Positions 11,036 to 23,000 of a DNA stretch of 64,000 nt are shown here, one piece after another. A program made the position numbers and the translations under genes. The notes under the pieces are model-generated. The model was given only the letters and a program-made list of their open reading frames with translations, had not been told where the DNA came from and did no database searches. The stretch comes from Alnus glutinosa (Eukaryota; Streptophyta; Magnoliopsida; Fagales; Betulaceae), in contig NC_084897.1 in the NCBI RefSeq assembly GCF_958979055.1, positions 20,871,628-20,935,627 on the forward strand. The letters are read 5' to 3'. Position 1 is the first letter of the stretch, and each line of letters starts with the position of its first letter.

Positions 11036-11689
11036 TTACAATGATCTACCACCTTTACGTCTTCTTCTTCTGCCAACCTCCATCATTGGATGACAAACCC
11101 TGACCCTTTCGACCCATTTTTGCATCTGCTCCCTCCTTAACCCAAAACCCATCAAAACCCCGCCTACACAGAACCCCAAAACCCAATCTTTACTTCTTCT
11201 CTTTCCCCACCACTGAATCAAAACAACATCAAGTAGCCCAATACCCAAACACCCACAAAGCACATTGCGCTCTAACTCTTTCCCAAACAACAAACCCAAA
11301 CCAAAAATGAGCAACAACCCAAGGAGCAACATTTTTATCTTCCCTTTCCTTCTCCACCCATCAAATCCTCCTCCTCCAAACACCTTCCAAAGCCACACAC
11401 CCGCTCCATTTCCATCTCCGCAGCCGATTTCCCCAATAACCAAATCTAACGGCTGTGGTAAAATGTTGATTTTTGAGGCCATGATTGATATCAATTCGAG
11501 TGCGTACCTTGTTAATCTTTGAGACCCATTTCTTCTTCTTTTTTTTCTTGCACATATAACTGGTTGTTGGGCCTTTCTTGCACAGATAATTGGGTTTTGT
11601 ATCTGGGTTCGATGCAAAAGGAAAAGCGATGAGCTAATAAAAGACAATTTCGGTGCAAAGATATTGGTGTTAGAAAGGGAAGTATTCAT
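11036..11689 (-). CDS. Uncharacterised small membrane protein, probably plastid-targeted
   Basis: Single-exon frame of 217 codons if started at the Met at 11687-11689 (MNTSLSNTNIFAPKL). The frame stays open upstream to 11986, but that part looks like 5' UTR, so the inner Met is preferred. The N-terminus is Ser/Thr-rich with few acidic residues, as in chloroplast transit peptides. It is followed by a duplicated motif (PIICARKAQQPVICARKK) and LTRYALELISIMASKINILP. A Gly/Trp-rich linker (VFGGGGFDGWRRKGK) leads into three hydrophobic segments: KMLLLGLLLIFGLGLLFG, VLCGCLGIGLLDVVLIQWW and DWVLGFCVGGVLMGFGL. The C-terminal tail is strongly basic (GRRRRRKGGRSL). I recognise no named family, and the location is inferred from composition. 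Coding status is supported by a long uninterrupted frame with sensible domain order. Confidence 0.6.
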   Translation of the reverse strand: MNTSLSNTNIFAPKLSFISSSLFLLHRTQIQNPIICARKAQQPVICARKKRRRNGSQRLTRYALELISIMASKINILPQPLDLVIGEIGCGDGNGAGVWLWKVFGGGGFDGWRRKGKIKMLLLGLLLIFGLGLLFGKELERNVLCGCLGIGLLDVVLIQWWGKRRSKDWVLGFCVGGVLMGFGLRREQMQKWVERVRVCHPMMEVGRRRRRKGGRSL

Positions 11690-12034
11690 TTCAGCAATTG
11701 GGTATGAAAGAAAGAATTTATGTGACAGGTGGGTTTGGGTTTTGGAGTAAAAGGTCTCCTGCATTGTGCTCTCCTTAGTGCTTTGTGTTCTTGAAGAAGA
11801 AATGACCGTTAGAAGGTGCTCTCTCTCACGACTCACGAGCGTTATTACTGAGCAAAGCAGTGGGCCATTTTTTGTTCTAAAGCCATGAGATCCGATATAT
11901 GGGTCTTGGGTCAATTTATAAACTACGGGTCGTCCATTTGAAAACAAGATGTTTGGGGAAATGTCCTCTTTCGGCCTGTAGGGCAATAATCAGATTCTCT
12001 TATAAAAAAAAAAAAAATTAGTATATTTTACTAG
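11690..12034. other. Probable 5' region of the minus-strand gene
   Basis: Upstream of the gene at 11036-11689. No other gene is seen. An A-rich run at 12004-12016 marks the boundary with the next repeat. Confidence 0.35.
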
Positions 12035-12310
12035 AGAACTTCATTTAAGTATATCGAACTTTTACTATTTTTAAAAGAATATATATGAACTTTAAAATGT
12101 CTCAATTTAATATATTTATTTTTCAAAAAGTCTTAATTTGGAATCATTTATTAGAATTTTTCGTTAAATCCTATCAAAATTTTTAAAATACTTATGTTTT
12201 TTTTAAAAAAAAAAAAATTATTAAAATTTTTAAAGATTCAGGCATGAGTATTTTGTAAATTCTGTTAAATTCTAATAAACACATTATCCTAACAATTTTT
12301 TTTTACTTCA
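12035..12310. mobile_element. Truncated copy of the long-TIR MITE family A
   Basis: It begins agagaacttcatttaagtat, then cgaacttttac and gaactttaaaatgtctcaattta. These motifs are shared with the complete element at 33910-34366. The right half is missing or degraded after about 12310. Confidence 0.6.
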
Positions 12311-12427
12311 AAGGTTTACTGTCTTTTACTTGATCAAGTATCTAATATCTGTTGTGAGTGATAGGACTAAAACAGAGGAGCCAAAAAAGAGTAGGATGTT
12401 GAAATGACACTGACCCCATTATATTTG

Positions 12428-12573
12428 TTCAGATTTGTTGTGAGTGAGGAACCAAAAAGAGCAGAACTTTGAAAATACTATTGAATGAAGAAGAAGTTTG
12501 TTCAGATTTGTTGTGAGTGATGAACCGAAAAGAGCAGAACTTTGAAAATACTATTGAATGAAGAAGAAGAAGA
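12428..12573. repeat. Direct tandem repeat, 2 x 73 bp
   Basis: ttcagatttgttgtgagtga starts at 12428 and again at 12501. The units share gagcagaactttgaaaatac and end in gaagaag expansions. They lie about 0.3 kb upstream of the NPH3-family start codon, in its likely promoter. Confidence 0.8.
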
Positions 12574-12838
12574 AGAAAATGAAACTACTGAATGAGCAGG
12601 CTAACTTTCTTTCATTATTTTCATTTTTAATGAGAGCTGACACTGATGGAGAAAGGTGGTTCGATGTCTCTCTCTATAAGTGGATGATATTATCAAGGCG
12701 TTGGCTCCATTCTGTCCACACTTTTCACCTGTACCTAAAATGACTCAAGGGATGGCAAAAGGCAACAAACCTTCTTAGTGACATAACCACTGCAAAACAA
12801 ATATTGCATAATCTCAGTAAGAAAGCCTCGAAAGAAGA

Positions 12839-15184
12839 ATGCAATACAGATGTGCCATCCCTGCCGAACATGTTAAACCTACAATGGGAAGGAGAAGTCT
12901 TGACACAGTTAATTTAATTCGAAGCTCAATATCTGGCAGGAAAAGCAACCGATGTGTCATTTTTCCAGCAAATGTCAGCATGGTTGCCGAAGCTCTAGAA
13001 AGAAGAAACAAGGATTGGTAAACACACACAACACCCTCCTCCTCTCTATCTATAGATTTATATGGATTGTTGATTATGTTCAACGACTCCCATTTATTCC
13101 ATGCAGGATTGTCCGAACAAAATTTGAGAGTGATCTGATCATACAAGTTGGAGATTCAACCTTTTACTTGCACAAGGTGCACTCAATCACTCTGTTTTCA
13201 ATTACTCTGTTTTCAATTCATACAAATATTAGATTAGCTTAATATATTAGCTACAAACTGAAAATAATTATATCTTTGCTAATCATACAAGATATCAGGT
13301 CCAGATTCATTAAAATTCAATTAAATAGAACTTTGTTTTTATGGCAGCTCCCTATGGTGTCAAGAAGTATATATTTGAATAAACTGGTATTTGATAGAAG
13401 AAGCAATGGCAAGACAGACGTGCAACTAGACAATCTTCCAGGAGGAACAAAAACTTTCGAATCAGTAGTGAAATTTTGTTACGGATGGAAGGTTGAGTTA
13501 ACAGCAGCCAACATTGCTCCATTATATTGTGCTGCACATTTCTTGGAAATGACTGACGATCTTGAACAAGGCAATCTCATTTCCAAAACTGAGGCTTTTC
13601 TAAGCTTTCTAATCCTTACCTCATGGAAAGACACATTTCAGATTTTCAAAAGTTGTGAACCCGTTTCTTCGTGGGCCAAAGAGTTGGGAATTGTGAAGAG
13701 ATGCTCAGAAGCCATCGCCTTGAATGTTCAAGCAAATAATGTCGAGAACTCAGTACCTGAAGACAGACATCATAATTGGTGGTTTGAAGATGCTTCAGCC
13801 CTTCGAATAGATCATTTTATGGAAGTGATTCAATCCATTAAAAGTAAAGGGGTGAGATCAGAGCTTGTAGGATCATGTATAGCACATTGGACTGCAAAAC
13901 GGCTTTCCCAAATCACTTTTGGACTTCAAAATTTGACTCCCAAGCATATGACACACCAGTTACAAAGAGTTACAACTGAGTGCTTGATTAAGCTGCTTCC
14001 TGTTGAGGAAAATTCAGTTTCTTGCAATTTTCTACTACACCTTCTCAAGGTAGCTTTAATGGTGAAAATCAATTCTGAATTACTGAATATGCTAGAAAGA
14101 AGAATCTCTTTCATGTTGGAGCAGTGTCGTGTTCCAGATCTCTTAGTTAAGAACTATGGAGATGATGACAGTGTTTATGATGTGGGCATTGTTGTTAGGG
14201 TGGTAGAATCTTATGTTTCTTTTGTTTCAAGCAAACCCACACCAAAACTATTTGTTGTGGGAAGGTTGGTGGATGGTTATCTTAAACTGGTTGCAAGGGA
14301 TGAGAATCTTTGTGCCAAATGTTTCCAGTCACTTGTAGAAGCATTGCCAAAAGATGCGCGGTTTTGTGATGACAACCTTTATGGAGCCATTGACATGTAT
14401 CTCAAGGTACGTAAATGTTTTCCTTCTCAATCATCAACATTGGCTGAAAATTTAGTTGTTGAGACCAGGAACATCATAAAATAGGGAGTTAGTTTGGCTA
14501 AAACAATCAGCATAGTAATGTGATTTTTATTGGATATTTTAAAAGCTCAAAGCTTAGCACAGCAGAACAATTTCTTCATTTACACCTCCCGAAATATAAG
14601 TGGTTTTGCAATAATAATCTCGAAGTTTAAAAATTTGCAATATCGGTATATCATGTTTTTCTTTTTTAGTTTCACCCTTTTTTTTTTTTTTTGTTAAAAT
14701 GTCCAAAATGCCTCTTTAAAAAAATAAATATGATTGCAAAACTGCCTTATACTTCAAAAGGTGTAAGGAAAGCTTTCCCATTTTATTAATAAACCTCAAG
14801 AACATGTAACTTGTGCAGGCACACCCTAGCTTGACAGAAGAAGAAAGAGTAGGTGTATGTAGAACCCTTGAATCTCATAGACTATCACAAGAAGCGCGTG
14901 AGCACGTGATGAAGAACAACCGGATGCCGTTGAAAATCGTGACACGATTCATCCAATTAGAGCAAGTAAACATGACAAGGTCAATGACAGCTTTTGGATC
15001 AAAATATCAAAGAACCAAGACTTCAATTCTTAGACTAAGTAAGTTAGGGAGGAGATGGATGAATTCCCAGAAAGAGATCAAGATAATGAAGAAAGAGGTT
15101 GACAAAATGAAGGTGCAACTCAATGAACTACAGATGTGTAAGCTAAAGCTGGAAAAACAAGTGAAGAGAAGATGCCTTCATTAG
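12839..15184 (+). CDS. BTB/POZ and NPH3 domain protein (NRL family)
   Basis: Four exons (12839-13017, 13107-13176, 13348-14406, 14819-15184), all GT-AG, join into 557 codons. NPH3/RPT2-like proteins are plasma-membrane or cytosolic adaptors of CUL3 ubiquitin ligases in phototropin and auxin-transport signalling. The BTB part opens with FESDLIIQVGDSTFYLHK (about residues 65-83) and LPMVSRSIYLNKLV. KTFESVVKFCYGWKVELTAA and LYCAAHFLEMTD follow to about residue 155. The NPH3 domain runs from WWFEDASALRIDHFMEVI (about 227) to CDDNLYGAIDMYLKAHPSLT, including the EEERVGVCRTLESHRLS motif. It ends with a Lys/Glu coiled coil (NSQKEIKIMKKEVDKM). The start Met is followed by a Ser/Arg-rich N-terminus before the BTB domain, which is usual. 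The subclade was not determined. The 412-bp last intron contains a T run but no transposon. Confidence 0.88.
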
Positions 15185-15434
15185 AAGGAAAAACTCAGCT
15201 TTGTACGAAATACTTTTATGTTGGCTCTTCGATTTTGTAACCATTAGATTTCCTGTGTGTGGAGGATGGTCTATGACTACTATGTGCTGGCAATATCAGC
15301 TGGCAGCCATCACTTGTTCTTAGAAATATTACCACAGACATTTCCCCTGTACAGCTTGGACTATTTCACATCTGTAGTGTATCAGGACAACAAGCAAAAT
15401 TCACTGTACTTTTCTAGGCCTTCTAATCGATCAT
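15185..15434. other. 3' flank of the NPH3-family gene
   Basis: Probably 3' UTR and terminator of the preceding gene. No other feature is seen. Confidence 0.4.
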
Positions 15435-15724
15435 GGTAGTTCTTAGGGATAACTATAAGTAGAATAGAGAGTACAAAATAGTGTATAAGGGTGATTACAC
15501 CATAACAATGGTGGTCACCCCCTGCACCCTATGATCTCCATGGATGGTGATAACTCTTCATGAAGAGGTGCATGGAAGCCTATAAATAGGCTATGGGGGC
15601 AGTGGGTTACTCATTCGATTTTTTCTGCCATTTTCTTAGCTTTGGTTTCCTCCTGCATTCCACCCTAACAAGTGAAACCATCCACACACAAATATTCAAA
15701 GATCTATCAATTTGTATCAGAGTC
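15435..15724 (+). mobile_element. LTR remnant with primer-binding site
   Basis: The segment runs from about tggtagttc to gatctatca. It contains a TATA box (cctataaatagg, 15579-15590) and is followed directly by a tRNA-iMet-type primer-binding site (ttgtatcagagtc, 15711 on), the order expected for a 5' LTR on the plus strand. No retroviral coding region follows. The family cannot be fixed. Fossil fragment. Confidence 0.55.
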
Positions 15725-15760
15725 AGTTGGAGGAGGAAATCAAGAACAACGTGAAGAGTG

Positions 15761-16394
15761 GCTGTAAATGAATTGAGCTGCTCATAAACAGCTCGAGCTC
15801 GAGTCGAGTTTGGTTCGTTTAATAGATGAACCGAGTTTGAACATAAATTTAAGCTCCTTTATTAAATGAATAGAGCTTCAGCTGGACTCGTATAAACTCG
15901 TATAACTTCATTTTATTATATTTTATAGTATTTTTTATGTAAAAATGAATTCTCTTTGTAAGGTAATAGATATAGCTTATATTATTGTAATTTTGACTCT
16001 TGATCTAAATATACATGTATTTTTATGTGTATATTGATTGTATATACATACTATAAGATAAACATATAGACTCGAGGTTAGATTGTTTAATATTTGAGTT
16101 AATTTATCTAATTAACTCAAATAATAAAATCATAAGAATAATTAATTAACTAATAATTAGTATGGATTTACGAAAAAATAAACAATCACAACATTTACTT
16201 TATATATGTAGTAATAAGTTAGTTGAGTAATTTGTGAACAAGCTTGAATTCGTTTGAAAAATAAATGAACATAGTTTGAATAGATTATCTAGCTCAGTAA
16301 TAAGATTGAACTCGGTTCGTGTTCGAGAAAAATTAAATAAACAAAGCTTGAACATTCAATATTCATCTCGACTCAGCTTGATTACAGTCATAGT
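15761..16394. mobile_element. TIR-bounded non-autonomous element (GAGCTCGAG type)
   Basis: The left end ggctgtaaatgaattgagctg and the right end ctcgactcagcttgattacagtc are imperfect inverted repeats. Internally, gagctcgagtcgag and similar blocks recur on both sides of an AT-rich centre. A related copy lies at 21084-21705 in the RING gene intron. It begins right after the LTR remnant and its PBS region, so it may have inserted into that retroelement. Confidence 0.55.
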
Positions 16395-16859
16395 GAAGAG
16401 CATTCCAGGGACGTCCTTCAATAGATCGAGACGACCATCAACAGTCAAATTCTTGGTTTGGCATTAATCTGGCATATTATAATCTTCATCAATCCATTGC
16501 CAAACGAGTGAAAAACCTCTACAAATCTGTGTGGGTGGTTTTTACTTTTTAGTACACTAAGAATATCACAAACTTGCAGAGACGTTACCAGTTAGAAGAA
16601 ACTTTCTCTATTCTCCATAGTCAAAAACAGAGGACTTTTTGCACAAAAACTTCTCCTACAAAAGACACAGAAATGTCTCCTCTACTGGGGGACATGGTGG
16701 CTATATATGTTTGATAATGTGGTTTGGAGGGTATTTTTTGTTTTTTTTTTTTGTTTAAATTGTTTTTGTGTGAGATAAAGGTGAAACTGTGCTTAAAGGT
16801 TATAGAAATAAGTCTAGGCTCAAGAGGGACCCAAAAAAGCCTAACACAAGGCAAATTGT

Positions 16860-17300
16860 CACAAGAGCTCAAAAAGGCTCAGAGCCAATGAGAAACCTAA
16901 TGTAAGGCGCAAGCCTAATTAAATACAAGCCTTAGGGCTCAGGACCCGACCAAGTTAAATGATCACTTCTACTAGGGCCCAAGAAACCCCAAAGAAGCCC
17001 AATAGGAGCCCGTGAGAAGCCTAATATAAGGCCTCATCCTTTACCACACTCATGTATGCAAAAAGGGGAGTTTTAGAAAAACACCCGAAATGGGTGTGTA
17101 ATTTTGGGTGTTTTTTTTTTAGCATTTTTCATGCAAAAGACACACTTCTCCCTCTACGGGAGCTCTCTCCATATTTTCTACCCTCAAGCATAGAAAAAAT
17201 TGACTTGGGCGTCGGAGTGCCTCCGGTCTCCTGACAACCCTTTTCTATTTTGCAGGTGATTATCGACTTAGTCCGGGTGTGCGGAATTTGGATATAAAAG
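16860..17300 (+). mobile_element. LTR-like remnant, Ty3/Gypsy type
   Basis: The stretch ttgacttgggcgtcggagtg (17201 on), a ccggtctcc pair and ttttgcaggtga are typical of the R/U5 part of plant Gypsy LTRs. Upstream (16880-17040) the imperfect unit gagaarcctaatrtaaggc occurs twice. No coding domain or partner LTR is in the window, and the ends are not resolved. Old fragment. Confidence 0.45.
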
Positions 17301-18012
17301 CATTTTTGTGTTAATATTTTTGTTTTGAGAAGATAAAGTAAAAGACAACAAAAATTTTAAGAAACGGAGTCAACTTATTTTCTTCTCAATTTCTCCAAGA
17401 AAATAAGGGTCAATTTATATGTGCTTATACTTTGTTAAAATATTAATTTAAATAATTAAATGTACAATTTTCTATTAACTTAAACTTTTGGAATAAGTAA
17501 TAACTTAATTTGATATCAGAGTAAATGTACTAAATTCGAATATTGTATATGTCATTCACTTCTAATTTCAATTAAATATTCTATGTTTTTAGGCCTCACT
17601 TATTCGGTTTGAAAGTTTGAGTCTTGTATTAATTTAAGTAATTAAGTGAACCATTTCCTATCAAGATAAGTGGTGATTTAACAAACTTCTCTTAAAAATA
17701 AATTAAATAATTATGAAGTGAGAGAAGGCCCACTTAATTTTAATTACTACAAATCATTATATATTTGCATTTAATTCTATTGTCATGCACTACAGATGTT
17801 GCTTCATTAATTAGGATACTATTGTGATGTGTGAAGCCATCATATGTGGAGCAGCTGGAATGAGTTGGATTCAACATAACAGCAACTTGTCCTGATATCA
17901 GTAATGTGGGTAACAGCAAAATCTGATAGTTGGATAAGATTAAGATGAGGAAATGTACTTAATGATACAACTTAAAAAGAATAAAAAGACTCTTTAAAAG
18001 GCATGAACACTT
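17301..18012. other. Intergenic, upstream of the B3 gene
   Basis: AT-rich with no recognised element. It includes the presumed promoter of the B3 gene. Confidence 0.4.
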
Positions 18013-18022
18013 CATTTCCCTG

Positions 18023-18577
18023 ATGAAGAAAATGGCAGAAACTACAAAGTGTAAGGAAGTCTGTAGCACTTTGCCTGCAGAAACTAACAACTCATGGCCA
18101 TTTAGAATCAAACTTACAACAGATCATATGCGTTGGGATAGCCTCAAGATTTCGCCTTCGAAGGAGTTTGAAGAACACATTTTAGGTAACATGAACAAGG
18201 ATAGCCATGTAGTTTTGGATGCATGGAAAGCTGTCGAAATATTGGTTTATGATGTCGACACTGATGAAACCTACCCTGTAAAGTTGGCAAAGAAAGAGTC
18301 CTTCTGGTTTGAACCCTTTTCTGATGAGAAGCAGAGAAAGGGAAAACCCTTTTGTCCTAATGCTGCAGCAATGAAGAAGCAGCCTTGTTATGACTTGGAA
18401 GAAGCCAGGAAAGAGTTTGTTTATTCGATTGAGCCTTTCAGACAAATTGTAAGGAAAAGGAACCTCAACTATAACCAGGAGATTGGATTGCGATGGTCAA
18501 GTTGCAGAGGTGTTGAGAAGTTGGAATTCTCAGTTTTGTATGTACCAAGGTTGGATTTGCACAGCTTAAGGATTTGA
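18023..18577 (+). CDS. B3-domain protein, DUF313-like subfamily
   Basis: Single-exon frame of 184 codons. A second Met three codons in (MAETTKCKEV) is an equally good start. B3 proteins are plant nuclear DNA-binding factors. The DUF313-like branch is short and poorly studied, and some members are not shown to bind DNA. The visible B3 order is WPFRIKLTTDHMRWDSLKIS (about residues 26-45), EFEEHILGNM, a VEILVYDVDTDETYPVKLAK core (75-94), then FVYSIEPFRQIVRKRNLNYN and QEIGLRWSS, ending in LEFSVLYVPR. A Lys/Asn-rich insertion (about 105-130) sits between the strand core and the YSIEPFRQIV helix. There is no activation or repression domain. Length and lack of introns fit this subfamily. The assignment comes from motif order and is fairly secure, the target genes are unknown. 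Confidence 0.7.
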   Translation: MKKMAETTKCKEVCSTLPAETNNSWPFRIKLTTDHMRWDSLKISPSKEFEEHILGNMNKDSHVVLDAWKAVEILVYDVDTDETYPVKLAKKESFWFEPFSDEKQRKGKPFCPNAAAMKKQPCYDLEEARKEFVYSIEPFRQIVRKRNLNYNQEIGLRWSSCRGVEKLEFSVLYVPRLDLHSLRI

Positions 18578-18671
18578 GAGGTCAGTGGAAGAAACAACAG
18601 AGACATATGATAGATTTTCATAAGTGAGTGAGTGCATACAATTACAAGCATGAGGGCTGATGAGATGGTTC

Positions 18672-18962
18672 TCATTTCTTATTTCTTCTTTCATTAAATG
18701 AGAAAAGGGTTACAAGCAACAAAAAAAATTCAACAGGATTGAGCTCCTCAAGAACAAATCCAAACCAAAGAAACAATGCCGAATTTGTAAACAACAAATA
18801 AGAAATGGGTGTGTTTATGATCCCAAAGGGGTCATAAATGTCCCGGTCCTTTAGACCTAGGGCATATACCAAGAAATGAGCTGCAGAAAACAGTATAAAC
18901 ACCAAAACAGAGGAGGGTAGGGGCATGACCCTCTTAATTAAGTTTGCTGTACTTTTGGCCAT
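18672..18962 (-). CDS. Hypothetical small hydrophobic protein (weak)
   Basis: Open frame of 96 codons from the Met at 18960-18962 (MAKSTANLIKRVMPLP). The frame extends further upstream to 19058. It has two hydrophobic stretches (VLVFILFSAAHFLVYALG and FTNSALFLWFGFVLEE) and a short basic tail (NERRNKK). I recognise no family. It lies tail-to-tail just beyond the B3 gene. Composition is plausible for a membrane protein, but the frame is short and could be chance. Confidence 0.25.
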   Translation of the reverse strand: MAKSTANLIKRVMPLPSSVLVFILFSAAHFLVYALGLKDRDIYDPFGIINTPISYLLFTNSALFLWFGFVLEELNPVEFFLLLVTLFSFNERRNKK

Positions 18963-19880
18963 ATTTACATACATTAGATATACATGCACTGCTGATGTAT
19001 AAAAGCATAAGAGTCTCTCAGAAAACAAACTTCGCTTAACCTCTGCTTTTACACCCACTACTTTCGCTGATTATGTGATATTTTCAAGTAATGAAACGAT
19101 TTCTTGCATTGTTCAATATGCAGATTGATACAGGTAAAGCAAAGAACTCATGTCAAGCAGAACAAGTTGATATATATAGATAAATTTATTGAAATTAAAC
19201 ATTACTTTCCATGTGTTTCTAATGTAATTGTTTTTAGCGCTTTCTTTTCTTTTGTATCTTGTCTCTCCTTTTCATTTCTCTTTTTCTCTTTGTCTGAAGT
19301 TTATACTTGTTGTTAGATTATTTCAATCAAGTAATTTTTTCTCTACTTTTTTCTATTTTCTTTTTCTTAAAAAAAAAAAAAATCAACTTTCCCTCCGTTC
19401 GTATATTTCACTTTTATGCATATTGAAAGTTAGAAAAACTTTTATTGCTTTATAACGAATTGTCTTTCACTAAATTTAAATTGGCGTTTGAATAGACTCA
19501 TGCTTTGTGGTATTATCTAATGCACGCGCATAGGCATACTTTGCACGTGCGCATAGGCATACTTTCGCATGAGCCACAAATGAACATATTATTTTCTTGT
19601 GAAATTTGATGCAGTTCTTCTATTTAAAAATAAAATATAAAAAAAAAAAATTGAAACCGAACAGTTGGGACACGTATCTCATAATAAGAAATAAAGAACA
19701 CGTATTTCAATCTCAATACATCTAGTTTTAATCTAATTGAGCACCCTCTTCTATTTCCTCGAATGTCGTCCGCCTGGTTAATTAGATTATACTCATGGCT
19801 TAAACACGACTCAAACCCAACAGAAGAAGAAAAATTACTATGTAATCCGAACTTGTGTGTAACAAAATAATTGGAATCTA

Positions 19881-19920
<40 letters not shown>

Positions 19921-20097
19921 AATCAACTTAAAAAATTAATAAATAAATAAATAATTGGAATTGGAATTGGAATTGAACAGGGTACCGGGCAATAATCTTT
20001 ATCTTTTGGGGGTCAAAGATTATTGGGCAAAGGCTATAAATGTGATATGAACATATGGGTTTCCTGAGAGTTCGTAGCCTTTAGACTAAGAAGCGCC
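18963..20097. other. Intergenic between B3 and RING genes
   Basis: No gene is supported. A cgcataggcatacttt direct duplication lies at 19527-19565, a (TA)n run of about 36 bp at 19883-19919, and attgga repeats at 19951-19975. The last 150 bp should hold the RING gene promoter. Confidence 0.5.
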
Positions 20098-23000
20098 ATG
20101 AACGAGGAATCCAACAACAGCACCTCTAGCTCTGCAGGGGACTCGAACCCTTGCCCCATCTGCCTCGGACCCATCGTTCAAGATTCCTATCTTGACAAAT
20201 GTTTCCGTACGTCTCTCTCTCTCTCTCTCTCTCTGTGTTTGATTGCCGAGAAAAGTGAAGGGGAAGAAAATATATTGGGGTTGTTGATTTTAGTTTCCAA
20301 GTGATGAAAATTTAACATTTATTTAAGATTCGTTTTTATTTTATTTTATTTTAAATTTGTTCTTACTCTTTGCGTTTCCCCGGCAACCAAATGTAGCATA
20401 AACTTTGTTCAAAAAAAAAATGGAGCATAAATTTCCTCTATCATCAGTGTAATAAGTTAAAAGACTGTTTTTTTTTGTTCAACTTCATGAGTTGGGTTGT
20501 TCAACTTCGGAAATACATTACCATTAGACAATTCAATGACCAGTTGGCTGTGTTTGGTTTCTTTCCAATTAGAAACCTTTAAAACTATGAAAATCATAAA
20601 ACTTACAATCTATAAAGATCATGAAATCGCATTCTATTCTACTACATAGCTTTTGGGAATGAGTGTATTATCTGACTGTTGTTTCTTATACACAATGACT
20701 TTCACAGTTTCGTGAATCAAACTCTGCAGATTATTTCATGCAATTCTTTCATACTGGGAAAAATGAAACTTAAGCAGATAATTAAACTTATATAAAAATT
20801 TAAATAATGTATAAACTAATTTTATTTAAATAATTAAAAGCAGAAAATAAACGCTTGGGAACCTAGGGTAGACTGGATAATATTATTCTTGGCATAATTT
20901 TAACTGTTCGCCAATTATTGTTTCTAAGCAAAAGTTATTGTTAGGATTCCAATAAAATGAAAGCTTTCTACCTACTTACTAATTATAATAAGGATAATTG
21001 GGAAGATTCGACTGTGTGCATTCTGTGGTGGTGGTGGTGTTGGAGAAAATCTCACTTGACTAAAGAAACATAAGCATAGGATTGTAAATGAACTGAGTTG
21101 TTCATGAACATCTCAAGGTTGGCTCGTATAAGCTTTGCCTGAACTCAATCCGTTTAATAACAAGTCGGGCTCAATCAATAATTATTGCTCATGTATAAAA
21201 CGAGCCAAACTCAGATAAATTCGGTTCAACTTGGTTTAAGCTCGTGAACAATGCTTGTATACACTTGACTTGACTCATTAAGCTTGTACACACACACACA
21301 CATGTTGGTATGAATATATTAACATATATAACATATTATATATACATACATACTAACATGTGTGTGTGTGTGTGTATAACTAAAATATGCATACGCTAAC
21401 ATAATAACATATGTACATATTCATATACATACATATATGTAGGCTAGTATGTATTCAATAACATAATACTACAATATTAACGTATGCATATACAAAATTA
21501 AAATGTGCTAGTGTATATATACTAACATGTATATATGTAGTAATTTATATAAGTCGACTTCAAACTTGGTTGATTTCTATTGAGCCAAATTCGAACATGT
21601 TTCTAAAGCTTGATACAAGCTTGAGCCTAGTTCGAGCTTACATATATATTTTTTGAGCCGAGTTCAAAAAACCAATACTCGGCTCAATTTGGCGCATTAT
21701 AGTTTTATAAGCATTTGGGAACTTAGGTCAAGGTAGATACGAACTTCATTGTGGTATTGTGACTGTTTACAATTAATCCCCCTTTATCCGGGGTAAAGGC
21801 AAGAGGGTTCTTTAAGTGTTATGATGAAGCCCAAGGCTCTTGTGCGGGTGCCAGTTTGTGGGTGTCTTGTTGTAGTTCTGTTGGGATTTGAGGGTCTCTT
21901 TGTAGTTCCTTGCTTTTGGGTTTTTGCGGGTGTCCTTGGCTGGGTTATTTTTGTTTTGCTTTGTGCCTTACGCTTTTTATGATATTTGTTGATTACCTAT
22001 CTAAAACAATTAATCCCCCTTTAGCATAAATTAATATTAGAAGTTAAAAGGTACTCTGAATATCTTTCTAGCCATTTATATATATGTTTTATTTATTATG
22101 TTGCCTATTGCTCAAGAAGTTATAATGCTTGATATAGATCTACTCTCCAATTGAGAGGGGAGTGAACATGCTGCAGTTCTTCTTCTTCTTCTTCTTTTTC
22201 TTGTAAGCATGGCATTGCTACAGTAAATCATATGTAGTTATTTATTAAGCGTAGTATTCCCATTCTTGTGTTTTCAGATAAGTTTTGTTACAGTTGCATT
22301 GTACAATGGACGAAAGTGGTTGCTGGCAAGCACTCTCGCCCACCTTCTTCTGTAAAATGTCCTCTCTGCAAGGTTCAGTATAGTCTTTTATCCACTGTAT
22401 CCCAGTCCTTTTTTTTTTTGGACATAGCATCCTGGGATTAACTATGATTAAAATCTTTTCATTCAAGGAAAGAAATATTCAATCAAATGTTACAAAAAGT
22501 TATAGACGTGCTCGTCTGGCTGAAAACATTCAAAGGGTGGTTCAGAGCGTGGGGAAAGACTGTTATCATAACTGACTAGACATTTTGTCTAATTTGCAGA
22601 CTGAAAATTTATCTATAGTACATGGATATGATGGAAGTTCTTTTCAACAGCATTACATTAATCAGGATTTTGGATATAGGTATCTTCCTGGCAATTTCTT
22701 TTCTTTTGAGTTTCCCCTTCCACTATGTTATGAGAAGTCTTTATTTATGTTACTTTATGTAATGGTGCTGCAGTTTTATCTTGACAAGAGCACACAAGTA
22801 TAGATTACAGTGCTACTACACTGAACCAGGTCTTATTTGGTTGGCTATCTGTTTTTTTACTTTATTTTCTGACAGCACCACAGTTACCTGTATATATGTT
22901 TTTCAGTTAGCTGTCTGTTCAATCAGGTATCGTAAATGACATATTCAATGTATCACGGTATTGGAAGTCTCATAAGTATCTTCAGCCCAACCACTGGCTC

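Noticed and set aside
11690-11986. N-terminal extension of the membrane-protein frame
   Set aside because: The first part has no transit-peptide or domain character, and the inner Met gives a typical Ser/Thr-rich N-terminus.
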